Part shown: piece by piece, positions 45,391 through 55,146 of the stretch | Layout: each line of letters starts with the position of its first letter | Position numbering within the stretch: the stretch's first letter is position 1 | Assembly (NCBI RefSeq): GCF_026340465.1 | Contig: NZ_JAPEPC010000003.1 | Location: 186,001-250,000 of the forward strand | Length of the DNA: 64,000 nucleotides | Reading direction: 5' to 3' | From: Streptomyces sp. NBC_01306 | GTDB taxonomy: Bacteria; Actinomycetota; Actinomycetes; Streptomycetales; Streptomycetaceae | Notes under the pieces: generated by a model | Seen by the model: only the letters and a program-made list of their open reading frames with translations | What the model was told of the DNA's origin: nothing | The model's database searches: none | Made by a program: the position numbers and the translations under genes

Positions 45391-45400
45391 GAACTTCGAA

Positions 45401-45973
45401 GTGACCGCCCGCCAGCAACGCGAGGACCGCGCTCACGCCGAACAAGTCCGGCAGCAGGAAGCACGGATCTCGGCTCGACGTGAACTGACCGACCTGCGAC
45501 GGGCCTGCTACATCTCGCTCAACACCACGGCCCGTCAGTACCAGACCGCACAGATCAACCTCATGCATGCCCTGCGTGCCCGGGATGACGCAGAGACCCG
45601 GACATGTGCCGAACAGCTCGAGGAACGGCGTCTGGACTATCGCGGCAGCTACGCCGAAGCGCAGATGATCGTGCCCGCTGCTGTGCTGAGAGAAACCAGG
45701 TCGGGGAACCATCAACTCAACAGCGCCTACGGTCTGCTGAAAGAGATGCTGGCAGGCGGTCATCCCGACGACAGTGAGCCCAGCAGGCTGGAATTGGAGA
45801 CGGAGATGTCGTGGGCCCTGCTGTCCGACCTGAGGGCTGCCATGCGCAGCGATCTCGGCGTGGACGAGCTTTCCAAAGAGTTCCAGCTTCGGGCACCGGG
45901 CACAAACGGCCTCTCCCGGCGGGACCCGAGAGCAGCGTGCAGAGCACTGAGTGGAGGAGCGCGGCAGACCTGA
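45401..45973 (+). CDS. Coiled-coil hypothetical protein, probably N-terminally truncated
   Basis: 190 residues from GTG 45401: TARQQREDRAHAEQVRQQEA, RISARRELTDLRRACYISLN, then helical HALRARDDAETRTCAEQLEE and LKEMLAGG. Related Streptomyces proteins begin with a membrane anchor before this coiled coil. Here it is absent and the DNA upstream belongs to a different gene on the other strand. Function unknown. Confidence 0.55.
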   Translation: MTARQQREDRAHAEQVRQQEARISARRELTDLRRACYISLNTTARQYQTAQINLMHALRARDDAETRTCAEQLEERRLDYRGSYAEAQMIVPAAVLRETRSGNHQLNSAYGLLKEMLAGGHPDDSEPSRLELETEMSWALLSDLRAAMRSDLGVDELSKEFQLRAPGTNGLSRRDPRAACRALSGGARQT

Positions 45974-46104
45974 AGATCCACTGCGTCAGGCGGCAAGGGC
46001 CACGGACACAGGGCACCGCCTCCTGAACGCGCGGCCGCTCGCTGCCGCTACGGTGGCTCGCATGGACGACGCCACACCGACGCCGGAAGGAGCTGGCCCG
46101 GGCG

Positions 46105-47214
46105 CTATCCGCGTAGCAGGTTCTTGATCGCTGATGGTCCGGTGAAGTCGGCGGCGAGTGTGTCCATGAGTACCTCGTCGCAGACTTCACCGAGCCAGTA
46201 CCCGGCCTGCCTCAGGGCGCCGGCGCGCTGGAATCCGGCCCGCTCGTAGGCGTGGATGCCGGCAGTGTTGGCGGCGAGGACTTTGAGCCAGACCATGCGC
46301 AGGTTGGTGATGTGGAAGGCGTAGTCGAGGGTCAGTCTGGTGGCCTGGGTGCCCAGGCCACGTCCGCGTGCCTCGGGGGCGAGCATGACGATGTACTCGG
46401 CGGTGCGCACGGAGTCGTCCGGCAGCAGGGTGGTGACGCCTGCCGGGATGGGGGTGTCCTTGGTGGTGTCGTAGACGGTGAAGCGGATGTTGCTGCCGCG
46501 GAGCTGGGCGGCCATGCCCTCGGTTCGCGCTTCCAGGGATTCGGGGCTTTGGCGTCCGTAGCCGACCAGGAGTGCGGGGTCCTGTTCCCAGCGCCAGTAG
46601 GTTTCCACGAGGTCGGGCCGGTAGGGCCCGAGCGCGCAGGTCTCGGTGGTGATCCACAGGGTCGGCTCAGGGGTGCTGATGGCGGGCTCCGAGGTGAGGA
46701 CGGGTGTGTAGGCCCGGGTGGACGGCGGTTCGGCAACGGGGCTCTCAACAGTCTGCACCCAGGCGTGCAGCCGGACCGGGTCAGCGGCGATGCCGTGGCA
46801 CCAGGTGACCTGGAGACGGCGTGCCGCCAGCAGCACAACGACGGCAGCGGACTCCTCCAAGCAGGCCGTTCGGCCCGGTGACCACCATGCCGTTGCCCGG
46901 ACTGCGTGGACTGAGGCGAGGGCTGCTGTGGGTGTGGCGGGTCGGGGGGAGGTTGACGCGGCGATAGCGACGAGCCGGATGATGCGGAGCATGGTCTTGC
47001 CGGCTGGTCCGGCGTGCTTGATCGCGAAAACGAGAGCCAGGGCAGCGGCAGCGGCAGCGGCAGGCGTTACGGGCAACGAGGCGCGCGGTGGGCGTTGCAG
47101 ACCGGCCTGGCGCTCGATGCCGCCCCAGCTTGCACTGGGCGTACTGGCCGCCACCGCCTTCCTCCACGGCACCGGGGCGCCCACCGCACCAGCCGAACGG
47201 GGCAAGTTGATCAT
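46105..47214 (-). CDS. Fusion: lasso-peptide-B2-like (transglutaminase-type) domain + GNAT acetyltransferase
   Basis: 369 residues. Residues about 55-175 look like a lasso-peptide B2 leader peptidase: GRTACLEESAAVVVLLAARR, TWCHGIAADPVRLHAWVQ, SPVAEPPSTRAYTPVLT. Cys118 and His150 are 32 apart, as in McjB (Cys150/His182), and Glu162 stands where Asp194 would be. Residues about 185-369 are a GNAT: CALGPYRPDLVETYWRWEQD, acetyl-CoA loop APEARGRGLGTQATRLTLDY, HAYERAGFQRAGALRQAGYW. Usually these are separate proteins. The first 50 residues are low complexity. It follows a SAM methyltransferase by 58 bases. Fusion may be natural or from deletion. Confidence 0.7.
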   Translation of the reverse strand: MINLPRSAGAVGAPVPWRKAVAASTPSASWGGIERQAGLQRPPRASLPVTPAAAAAAALALVFAIKHAGPAGKTMLRIIRLVAIAASTSPRPATPTAALASVHAVRATAWWSPGRTACLEESAAVVVLLAARRLQVTWCHGIAADPVRLHAWVQTVESPVAEPPSTRAYTPVLTSEPAISTPEPTLWITTETCALGPYRPDLVETYWRWEQDPALLVGYGRQSPESLEARTEGMAAQLRGSNIRFTVYDTTKDTPIPAGVTTLLPDDSVRTAEYIVMLAPEARGRGLGTQATRLTLDYAFHITNLRMVWLKVLAANTAGIHAYERAGFQRAGALRQAGYWLGEVCDEVLMDTLAADFTGPSAIKNLLRG

Positions 47215-47272
47215 GCCCGGTCACGGTCGATTCCGCCCCGTGTCGCGGGCCTCGTCAGCCGGCGGCAGTCTC

Positions 47273-47878
47273 CTATTCCAGTCCCAAGTAGCTCCAGTGC
47301 ACGCCTTGCCGGCCATGCGGGTCTTCACGCTCGCTGAGGTGCACAACACTCAGACCATGGCCCCGGGCGAGCTCGATCGTCTCGTGCGCCGAAACCTTGA
47401 ACATCCGCCGCCCGGCCGGGACGGGGCCATGCCGCAGGGAGAGGACCACACGTCCCTCGGAGGCAAGCATGTCGGCGACGCTCTCCATCGCCAACGACCG
47501 CTGCTGTCCGTCCAGATGCATCCACACGGCCGTCAGAAGAATCAGGTTGAAACGCTGACCGCGACTGCGAAGCGCCCTCATCGCGGGCAGCGAGTCGTCG
47601 ACCCACTCGATGTCCCGGTCGGCATGGATGTGTTGACCCAGCGCGCGAAGTTCCGCAGTGGGCTCAGCGGCGACGACCACGTGCCCCTGACCGGCCAGCG
47701 CGGCGGCATCGCGGCCACTGCCCGCGCCGATGTCGAGGATCGCGCTGGGCTGAGAGGGGAACAGGTGCAGTACGTCGCGGTGGACGTCGGCGAAGGAGAC
47801 GCTCTCGTACTGCTCGACGAGCGCGTCGGCGGCTTCGCCATAGCCGGCGGTACTGGCAAGGGGCTTTGGATCGATCAC
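47273..47878 (-). CDS. Class I SAM-dependent methyltransferase
   Basis: 201 residues, GTG start. Motif I SAILDIGAGSGRDAAALAGQ, motif II acidic VVVAAEPTAELRALG, then ILLTAVWMHLDGQQRSLAME and GRVVLSLRHGP. Methyl acceptor unknown. Same strand and close upstream of the B2/GNAT fusion, so probably cotranscribed. Ends with WSYLGLE. Confidence 0.88.
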   Translation of the reverse strand: MIDPKPLASTAGYGEAADALVEQYESVSFADVHRDVLHLFPSQPSAILDIGAGSGRDAAALAGQGHVVVAAEPTAELRALGQHIHADRDIEWVDDSLPAMRALRSRGQRFNLILLTAVWMHLDGQQRSLAMESVADMLASEGRVVLSLRHGPVPAGRRMFKVSAHETIELARGHGLSVVHLSEREDPHGRQGVHWSYLGLE

Positions 47879-48033
47879 TCGTACAGACTAGCGAGCAGTC
47901 CCCGACGGCCTGATCTCCAGGCATTCGGACAGTTCCAATACCCGACTCCACCATTAGGCGTCTCTGACGAGTACCGGAACCAGCTCCTGGAAGCTTCGCT
48001 GAAGCGCCGGCTGGGTGACGACTGGGACCTTAA

Positions 48034-48354
48034 ATGATCAAGAAGATGGGCTGCGAGTGGTGTCTGCGGGCCACGATGGCCGAGCACCAGATGTTCCAGA
48101 CCTCAGACCTGGTACCGCTCCTCGCAGAACGTGGCGTGCCCCTGTCGCGTGAGCAGGTCTACCGCTTGGTGACACAGCCGCCCAAGCGGATGAGCATGGA
48201 CACCCTGGTCGCGCTGTGCGACATCTTCGAGTGCACGCCGAACGATCTCATCAAGCCGCAGGTGGTCAACGCACAGGTCAAGAAGACCGCGGACGGACAG
48301 GCCGAGCCACTGCCGCTGAAGGAACGGCGGACCACGATCCGGCGCCCGGGCTAG
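48034..48354 (+). CDS. XRE-family regulator (integrase-associated type)
   Basis: 106 residues: MIKKMGCEWCLRATMAEH, MFQTSDLVPLLAERGVPLSR, VYRLVTQPPKRMSMDTLVAL, CDIFECTPNDLIK. This Cro/CI-like HTH is the first gene of a conserved Streptomyces set in which a Cys-rich protein and a tyrosine integrase follow. Stop 48354, with the next gene starting 2 bases later. Likely regulator of that element. Confidence 0.88.
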   Translation: MIKKMGCEWCLRATMAEHQMFQTSDLVPLLAERGVPLSREQVYRLVTQPPKRMSMDTLVALCDIFECTPNDLIKPQVVNAQVKKTADGQAEPLPLKERRTTIRRPG

Positions 48355-48356
48355 CC

Positions 48357-49862
48357 GTGAGGCCACTGACACCAAACCAGCTCCGCTTACGCGCCGAACT
48401 CGCTGCCGCCCAGGAGCAGATCGTCACGCTGCTGCGGTCAGCGGTGGGCGAATCCCTGGCCCCCGAACAGGCGCAGGCCGTGGCGGAGGAAGCCCGGGCA
48501 TGGCGTGGTGCGGACACATTCCGCCTGGTGCGATATCTGTCCGACAGGCCCGACGCTCTGAGCCTCCCCAGCAGCGACTGCCCGACCTGCGTGGTGCGTT
48601 TGCTGGCCGCGCTGACCGCCGTCTGCCACGGTGACAAGGTCGCCTTGGTGTCCTGCGGGAACTGCGGACGGACCGAACCTCTTCCCACCAACAACGGACC
48701 GGCGGGGCGGCTGTGTTCACGCTGCACCGGCCGACCTGCCAAGAAGCCGTGCGCCCGCTGCGGCAAAGTGGCCGGCATCTACGCCCGCCGACCGGAGGGC
48801 GGCATCTGCAATCCGTGCAGGAACAAGGAGCCGGATGCCAAGGAGGAATGCGCCGACTGCCACCGGATGATGATCTCGTACCGGCGCCTTCCCGACGGCA
48901 GCAACCTCTGCCAGACCTGTGCTCCCAAGAACACTCGGACCTGCTGCCGTTGCGGGCGGGTACGCCGGGTCAACGCCCTGACCTCTGACGGGCCGGTCTG
49001 CGGCGGCCGCTACTCCAGCCCTGCCCGCCTGTGTGGTGTCTGCGGGCAGATCGTTCCCATTGTCGCCCGGGCCGATGGCACCAGGCCGGACACCTGCGAC
49101 CGGTGCTACAAACGAGACGGGAAAGCCTGCGCCATCTGTGAAAGGGTTCGGGCCACCACATCAACGGTGGCCTGGGACCGTTCCACTGCCGACACGTGCC
49201 GCCCTCGCGAAGAGTGCGCATGTGCCCTGTGCGGGCAGGTCGCGAAGGTCAAGGTCTTCTGGCCGCGAGGGCCGGTGTGCAACTCCTGCTACAGAACAGC
49301 CCTATCGACCCCTGCACCGTGCGCGTCGTGCAACCGACTGCGCATCCTGGTCGGTCAGACGGCCGGGGGAACCCTCCTGTGCAAGGCGTGCTCGTTCCCC
49401 GACGAACCGGTCGAGCGGTGTTCGGCCTGCGGTGAGCCGGCGGACCTGCACTCCGGCGGCCGCTGCCCCCGCTGCACTCTGGCCGCCCGCGTGACCGATC
49501 TGCTCTCCGCGGACGGCGCAAGCGTGGCCCAGCCACTCCAACCCCTCGCCGCGGTACTGACCGGCGCGGACAACCCCTACCGCGTCCTGCAGTGGCTGCG
49601 GCACCCACCTCGGCGGGGGAGGGGCGAGCCTGCTGATGCTCATGGCCAAGTCGCGGCACAAGAAGGCGGAGAACGTCCGACGCTATTGCCACCCTTCCGC
49701 AGAGGCGATCGCCGAGGTCACGAGTTTGCTCGCGCCGAGCGACGGCCGACGTTAACAGTTCGGCGGTATCCGGCCTGTCGGCGCTGCCGCGAGGGCGAGC
49801 GGGGCACATCCCTCGGTGCGCGGGGTCGGCAGTGTGCTGGTGCCCCGCCTGGAGGCTGCTGA
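48357..49862 (+). CDS. Multi-zinc-ribbon protein, C-terminus replaced by read-through
   Basis: GTG-started, 501 residues as read. About ten CxxC knuckles in pairs from residue 85 on: CGNCGR, CSRCTG, CARCGK, CADCHR, CCRCGR, CGVCGQ, CDRCYK, CAICER, CALCGQ, CSACGEP. Such arrays bind zinc and probably DNA. After LAAVLTGADNPYRVLQWLRH near 49610 the normal continuation is gone and the frame runs through the last part of an integrase gene in the wrong frame. The true product would be longer and different, so this is probably truncated by deletion. Confidence 0.6.
   Translation: MRPLTPNQLRLRAELAAAQEQIVTLLRSAVGESLAPEQAQAVAEEARAWRGADTFRLVRYLSDRPDALSLPSSDCPTCVVRLLAALTAVCHGDKVALVSCGNCGRTEPLPTNNGPAGRLCSRCTGRPAKKPCARCGKVAGIYARRPEGGICNPCRNKEPDAKEECADCHRMMISYRRLPDGSNLCQTCAPKNTRTCCRCGRVRRVNALTSDGPVCGGRYSSPARLCGVCGQIVPIVARADGTRPDTCDRCYKRDGKACAICERVRATTSTVAWDRSTADTCRPREECACALCGQVAKVKVFWPRGPVCNSCYRTALSTPAPCASCNRLRILVGQTAGGTLLCKACSFPDEPVERCSACGEPADLHSGGRCPRCTLAARVTDLLSADGASVAQPLQPLAAVLTGADNPYRVLQWLRHPPRRGRGEPADAHGQVAAQEGGERPTLLPPFRRGDRRGHEFARAERRPTLTVRRYPACRRCREGERGTSLGARGRQCAGAPPGGC
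49624..49755 (+). pseudogene. Tyrosine integrase C-terminal remnant
   Basis: In a frame different from the zinc-ribbon gene: ASLLMLMAKSRHKKAENVRR, YCHPSAEAIAEVTSLLAPSD, stop TAA at 49755. HKKAENVRRY resembles the end of the phage-type integrases found after XRE and zinc-ribbon genes. Over 300 codons of the integrase are missing, so a deletion joined the two genes near 49615. Confidence 0.6.
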
Positions 49863-49889
49863 CCGCTGGCTCACAGGCGCCGCGAACGC

Positions 49890-50876
49890 TCATCCCTGGC
49901 CGTGGCTCAGCCAATGGGCGATGTCGGCGATGACGGCAGGGTCGACATGCTGCGGGGTTCCGTATTCGGCGGGGGTGGATGGTCCTGCGCCGGGGAAGAA
50001 CAGGTGGTTGTCGGCTTCGTAGACACGGATATCGGCTTCCGGGCGGCCGGCCAGGCCCGTCCGCCATCGAGCCAGGTCGTTGGCGACGGTGACCTGGTAG
50101 TCGCGTCCTCCTTGGAGGATGAGCATCGGCTTGCCGAGTCCGGCCGCGATCGCGACCGGGGCGTATTCACGCAGTTCGAGCCAATACGGCGCGGACAGGC
50201 CGAACGGCAGATCCGCTGCGGGGGTCGAGGGCGTGAGCTCCGCGCTGTCGACCAGGGCAGCCTGCCGCTGGAAGGTCTCGATGACCGCGGGTGGGACCTG
50301 GTCGGGAAGCATGGCGGCGAGGTAGCTGACGACGCGGACAGCGGCGTGGTGCATCGGCTGCGTGTCACCGGCCATGATCACCAGGCCCGCCACCGTGGGT
50401 GCGGCGACGGCGACGGCAGGGGCGACCTTGCCGCCCATGCTGTGGCCGAGGACGAAGACCCGCTCGGGGTCCACCGAGCGGTGCCTACGGAGCAGGCCAA
50501 CCGCGTCGACGGCATGCGGCACGTATTCCTGCGTCATCGTCAGGTCCGATGCCGCGGCCACATCGCGGTGGGCGTAGGTCGCCTTGTCGAAGCGCAGCAC
50601 TGTCGTCCCGCGGCTGGCGAGCCCCCAGGCCAGGTCCTTGAGCGGTTTGTTCGGCCCGCTGGTCTCGTCGCGGTCGAACGGCCCACCACCGGCGAGCAGC
50701 ACCATGCCGGGGCCGGGAGCCTGCCCGCGGGGGACGCTCACCGTGCCCGACACCGCGAGCGGGCCGGTGCCGACGGTGACCTCGTGCTCGCTGAAGCGGC
50801 CGGGCTCGGCATAGGGCGGTGGCATCCAAGCGAGTTCTGAGCCGGTCATGGACTCTGTCGCAGTGCCGTCAGGCAT
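49890..50876 (-). CDS. Alpha/beta hydrolase
   Basis: 328 residues from ATG 50876 (GAAAGG upstream). Nucleophile elbow VFVLGHSMGGKVAPAVAVAA, acid Asp in LILQGGRDYQVTVAN, His in YEADNHLFFPG. N-terminal strand GTVSVPRGQAPGPGMVLLAG and FDRDETSGPNKPLKDLAW suggest the BAAT/dienelactone-hydrolase-like or acyl-CoA-thioesterase-like peptidase branch. Substrate unknown. Divergent from the ArsR-like regulator at 50935. Confidence 0.87.
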   Translation of the reverse strand: MPDGTATESMTGSELAWMPPPYAEPGRFSEHEVTVGTGPLAVSGTVSVPRGQAPGPGMVLLAGGGPFDRDETSGPNKPLKDLAWGLASRGTTVLRFDKATYAHRDVAAASDLTMTQEYVPHAVDAVGLLRRHRSVDPERVFVLGHSMGGKVAPAVAVAAPTVAGLVIMAGDTQPMHHAAVRVVSYLAAMLPDQVPPAVIETFQRQAALVDSAELTPSTPAADLPFGLSAPYWLELREYAPVAIAAGLGKPMLILQGGRDYQVTVANDLARWRTGLAGRPEADIRVYEADNHLFFPGAGPSTPAEYGTPQHVDPAVIADIAHWLSHGQG

Positions 50877-50934
50877 CCCATCACAACCTTTCTCAATGAA
50901 TGCGAACGGTAGCACGGCGTGAGATCATTACGAG

Positions 50935-51525
50935 ATGGATGCCTTCGAACTCTTGGCCCACCCGGTGCGGTTGCGAGTGGTTCATGCGATGCGCGGAGGC
51001 AGGGAGCTGACCACCGCCGAGCTGTGCGACCGCATTCGGGACGTCTCGAAGGCCACGGTCTACCGGCACGTCGACCTGCTCGCAGCCGGTGGGGTCCTGG
51101 AAGTCGCCCTGGAGCGACGCGTGCGCGGTGCGGTCGAGCGCCGCTACCGGCTGCGCCGCGACCGCGCGGGGATCAATACGGACACGGCCAATTCGCTCTC
51201 GCTCGACGACCATCGCAGCGCATTCGCCGCCGCTCTGGCGGTCCTGACTGCCGAATTCACCGCGTATCTCGACCGCGACACGGCCGACCCGGTAGCCGAC
51301 CTGGTCGGCTACCGGCAGCATGCCGTCTGGCTCAGCCCTGGGGAACTGCACGGGATGATCGACGGGATGCGGGAGGCGATCGCCCCCCACCTGGCCAACG
51401 AGCCATCACCCGACCGCACGCAGTACCTGATCAGCCCGATCCTCTTCCCCGTCGAAGCGCCGCCGACCGGGACCGGCACCGATAACACCGCCACGGGCGG
51501 CCGGAGCCCGGGACCCTGTAGCTGA
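50935..51525 (+). CDS. ArsR-like winged-helix transcriptional regulator
   Basis: 196 residues. HTH at the N-terminus: MDAFELLAHPVRLRVVHAM, CDRIRDVSKATVYRHVDLLA, wing ALERRVRGAVERRYRL. C-terminal ligand-type region (about 90-170) is typical of helix-turn-helix_20 regulators of hydrolases and permeases. No metal-binding Cys. Divergent from the alpha/beta hydrolase, 58 bases between starts. Confidence 0.87.
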   Translation: MDAFELLAHPVRLRVVHAMRGGRELTTAELCDRIRDVSKATVYRHVDLLAAGGVLEVALERRVRGAVERRYRLRRDRAGINTDTANSLSLDDHRSAFAAALAVLTAEFTAYLDRDTADPVADLVGYRQHAVWLSPGELHGMIDGMREAIAPHLANEPSPDRTQYLISPILFPVEAPPTGTGTDNTATGGRSPGPCS

Positions 51526-51597
51526 ACCCGTGCCCGGTTTGCCCCGAATTCCAAGTCGCGCGGCCAATTCCGCCACCGAGAATGCTGATGCACCTCC

Positions 51598-54500
51598 CTA
51601 CGCATCATCGGTGGTATCCGGGGCCCGCAGCGGGCGCAGGCCGCCAGGCAGGTCGGGCAGCTGGAACGAGTACCGGCCGAGCATGTTGACGTGATGCCGC
51701 GCGAACGGGGGACAGGCGGGCCACGTCCTCGTCGCGGACGTCGAACCCGTCCTCGCGTAGCTGCTGTACGGCGGCGTCCATGTACCTCGTGTTGAACAGC
51801 ACGAGGGCGTTGAGGACCAGGCCGAGGGCGCCGATCTGGTCTTCCATACCGTCCTGGTAGCGCTGGTAGAGCTGTCCGGACTTGCCGTGGAAGATCTTCC
51901 GAGCGAGCGCGTGGCGGCCCTCCTGGAGGTTGGCCTGCACTTTGATCTTTCGCCGGTATGCGGGTTCGTCTGCCAGGCGCAGGATGTGCAGCGTCTTGGC
52001 GATCCGTCCGTAGTGCGCGATCGCGTCGCCCCGCGGGGTGGGGCGGCCGTCGCGCGAGAGCATCCGGATTATGTCGTAGGCGCGGACGGCTCCGGTGTGG
52101 ATGGAGCCGATGATCCGCAGGATGTCCTCCCAGTGCCGCTCGATCCGGACCAGGTCGACACGGCCGCGGGCCGCGCCGGTGAAGGCGCCGTAGTCGGCGC
52201 TGCGGTCGATGCGCCACATCTTCTGGTCCGGCAGGTCGGCCAGCTGCGGCGCGTAGGTGAATCCCGCCAAGGTGAGGAGTCCGAAGACAATGTCGGAGTA
52301 CGAGGCGGTATCGGTAACGATCATGTCGGGGCGTTCGCCGCCGTCGCGGTCGTAGAGGACGTCCAGCACGTACAGCGAGTCGCGCGGGGTGCCGGCCACG
52401 ACCTCCCCGCCGAGCCCGGCCGCCTGGTCATTGACCGTGTTGAGCCAGGTTGCGCCGCCCCGGCGCCCGAAGAATTTCGGGTTCGGCCGGGCGTACACCG
52501 ACGGCACCGGCACCACGAACCGCATCCCGTCGACCGAGGCGACCAGCCCGCCGCCCCGCGCACTGGCAAGCGGAATCGCGGCCCGGGTGGCGATCAGCGT
52601 GGCGTTGGCGGCCCGGTAGGTCGCCAGCCGCAGATACGTCTGATCCACGGGGGACAGCCGCCCGTACTTCAGCGCGTCGGTGCCGCTGATCACCGGGGTA
52701 TAGCCGACGTTGCAGCCGTGCGCCACCAACAGCGCCGCGATGGTGACGGGCAGGTCTTTCAGCCGGGCCTCGCCGCCGGTGACCGAAGTGAACGCTTGGT
52801 CCGCGCCCGTCCAGGAGAACACCTCCGGCAGGTCCACGCGGGGCAGCATCGCGTTCACCGCCGTCCGCAGGTCCAGCAGGGAAGCCGGTTCGGGCTCCGG
52901 CTCCAGCGCAGCGAAGTGCAGGCGGCCGTCATCGTCGAAGGCGATCCGCGCGTTCTCAGGTAGCCGGCCCGCCACCTCCCGGTAGGTGCCGTCCAGTAGC
53001 GCGGCCCGCGCCGCCAGGTGCTCAATCGGCCCCTCGGGGAGGCCGAGTGACGCCAGCACGGTGGGCTTGGCCTGCTCCCATGCCTCGCCGGCCAGCAGCT
53101 TCGCCCGCGGGTCGCCCCACTTGGAGGAGTTCTTCGCGAAGATCTCCCGTCTGCGCAGCATGCGGTGGAAGTGCTCCAGCACGCAGAACACGTACCCCTT
53201 CCAGTCCACCGTCCCCGGCTCCAGGTTCGGCGCGGCCAGTACCAGCCGCCGCCACGACCCCGCCAGCAGCTCGGTGTCCATCTCGCCAGGCCCCACCTCC
53301 TTGCGGCCCATCAACTCTGGCAGTGACTTCAGCGCGGCCAGCACCGGGGCGCCCTCCGGAGTCGCGTCGAAGTCCACGACCTTGACCAGGAGTTTCAGGA
53401 ACGGCCGCACGGTGCCGAACCGGGTGATCAGCATCGCCCGCCATGCCTGGTCCGCATCGGAGTCCAGCGGCGGCGTCAGCTCGAACAGTGCGGCGATCGC
53501 GGCGGCCAGCTCGCTGCGTGGCACCACCGCCTCAATCTGCTCCCACATCGCCGCCAACGTTTCCACCTTCGGGGCGCTGATCTCGCCGGTGTTGGGGTCG
53601 AGCTGCTCGGAGGTGGTGTCGAAGACGACCTGGAACGCGGTCGCCAGTTTCGCCCCGGCCCGCTCGACCCTCGGCAGGGTCTTCATCCTTTCCTTGGCCG
53701 TCTCCCTCTCTGCCCTGGCCAGCAGCTTGGTGGCGATCAACACCTCCAGGAGGTCCAGGGCGTCATCGACCGCCCTCGTCGTCAGGTGCACCGCGGTGGC
53801 CGGCAGGGTCTCCAGGCGCCGCGCGTCGTTGTGGCGCTTGAGCAGCGTCTCCTTGCCGTCCACCCCGTACTGCGACAGCTCCGCCAGCCGGCGCGGCGGT
53901 ATCCCCGACACGTCCAGCTCCATGCCCAGGTCGGCGATCTCCTCCGCCCGATCCAGCGACCACTTCAGCTGCGGACCCGACACCCGCACCGGCCCGCGCC
54001 GCAGCCGGTCCAGCTCCGAGACCCGCGAACCGGCCGGCACCGTCAGCAGCGAGTCCAGCACCGTCCGCTGCCCGGTGTTCAGCAGCCCGTAGAGGGTGTC
54101 CCACAGGCGCTGGTTCGCCGCCTCCCGGACATTGCCCACCATCCGTGACAGACGGCTCGCCCCGGGAAGAAGCACCCGCCGCTCGCGCAGCCAACCGGCC
54201 GCCGCGTCGAACGACGCCCTCGGCCCGTCCCCGGTCGTCCAGGCCCGCGCATCGAGCCACTCACCCAGCTCAGCCGAGACCTCAGCGAAGTCCTTCCAGC
54301 CCCCGGCCTCCTGGACCTCCGGCGTGACTGCGGGCCGTCCCGTCCCGCTCGCCGTACTCCCTCAGACACGACGGGCCCTCGATCTCCAGCTGCTCGGTCA
54401 GGTACTCGGCCACCTCCTCCGGCACCTGCCGCGGGTCCGGCAGGAACCGGCCCAAGTAGCGCACGCTCGTGAGCTGGACCGCGTACCCGAGCCGGTTGTG

Positions 54501-54713
54501 CGCGCGCCGCTTGGCTTGCACCCCCTCCCAGTCCGTGTCATCCAGGAAGAAGTACCGCTCCAACTCGGTTCGGGACGGCGCCCCGACAAACGCCCCGTAC
54601 CCAGCCTGCTCACCTGACGGAAACTCGACTGCCACAACAACTCTCCGAAGATCGGCAACAGCGACCCACGAAGGCTCCGACACGCAATCATCCCAGGTCA
54701 AAGCGCCAATCAA
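51598..54713 (-). pseudogene. tnpA: Tn3-family transposase TnpA with two frameshifts
   Basis: The N-terminus (54713-54330) is in one frame: VVVAVEFPSGEQAGYGAFVG, ELERYFFLDDTDWEGVQAKR. Near 54327 it shifts to EVQEAGGWKDFAEVSAELGE and continues as an 856-codon frame through LLPGASRLSRMVGNVREAAN, IEHLAARAALLDGTYREVAG, and the DDE core (first Asp in VLYDRDGGERPDMIVTDTAS). Near 51712 a second shift loses the true end FARHHVNMLGRYSFQLPDLP, stop at 51598. Intact TnpA would be about 1035 residues. No resolvase gene is adjacent. Confidence 0.9.
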
Positions 54714-54724
54714 CGCCGAGATAG

Positions 54725-54762
54725 CTTAGCGCACGATCTGACATGGATGTTCCCCAACCCCC
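54725..54762. repeat. Terminal inverted repeat of the Tn3 element (one end)
   Basis: Read outward on the minus strand this 38-bp stretch starts GGGGGTTGGGGAACATCCAT and ends CGCTAAG, the length and G-run start expected of Tn3-family ends. It lies just upstream of tnpA. The other end was not found on the far side of tnpA, so the element is probably incomplete. Confidence 0.5.
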
Positions 54763-55146
54763 TTCCTCACTTCTGGCCGCCCCCGCCCCCTCCGGGTGAC
54801 AGACCAGACACAGGGTGACGTCGCATTGCTAGCTGAAGCCGTTCGTGCGGTAGTCCGCGGCTCGGAGGGAAACGGCGCAGGCGAATCGCCGTGCCGCCTC
54901 TTGAAGGTCGTCCTCCATACCGATCAGCTCGTCATCGACCGGCTCACGCCAGCGCGGTTGGCGATGCCCCACCCGGTAGAGGTGCGTACGGTGGAAGCGG
55001 GAGCCGAGAAAGAGGACATACGACATTATGTGGCGACGTGGCAGCCGGCCGGTCGGCAAAGGCGGTGGCCGGGCAAAGGCGTCGTCTCCGGTGCCTACGG
55101 CCGCCCGCCGCCCTCGTCGGCCCGTGACACCCGACGATGCGGACCG

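Noticed and set aside
44960..45400. N-terminal extension of the coiled-coil frame
   Set aside because: Antisense to the TPR gene remnant; no homology and Ser/Arg-rich shadow composition.
46718..48037. 439-codon plus-strand frame
   Set aside because: Antisense to the B2/GNAT fusion and the methyltransferase, both with clear family motifs on the minus strand.
54796..55146. Extension of the SpoIIE phosphatase by 117 codons
   Set aside because: Open frame but no PAS/GAF homology, and it spans the intergenic region after the Tn3 end; the start near 55147 is more likely.
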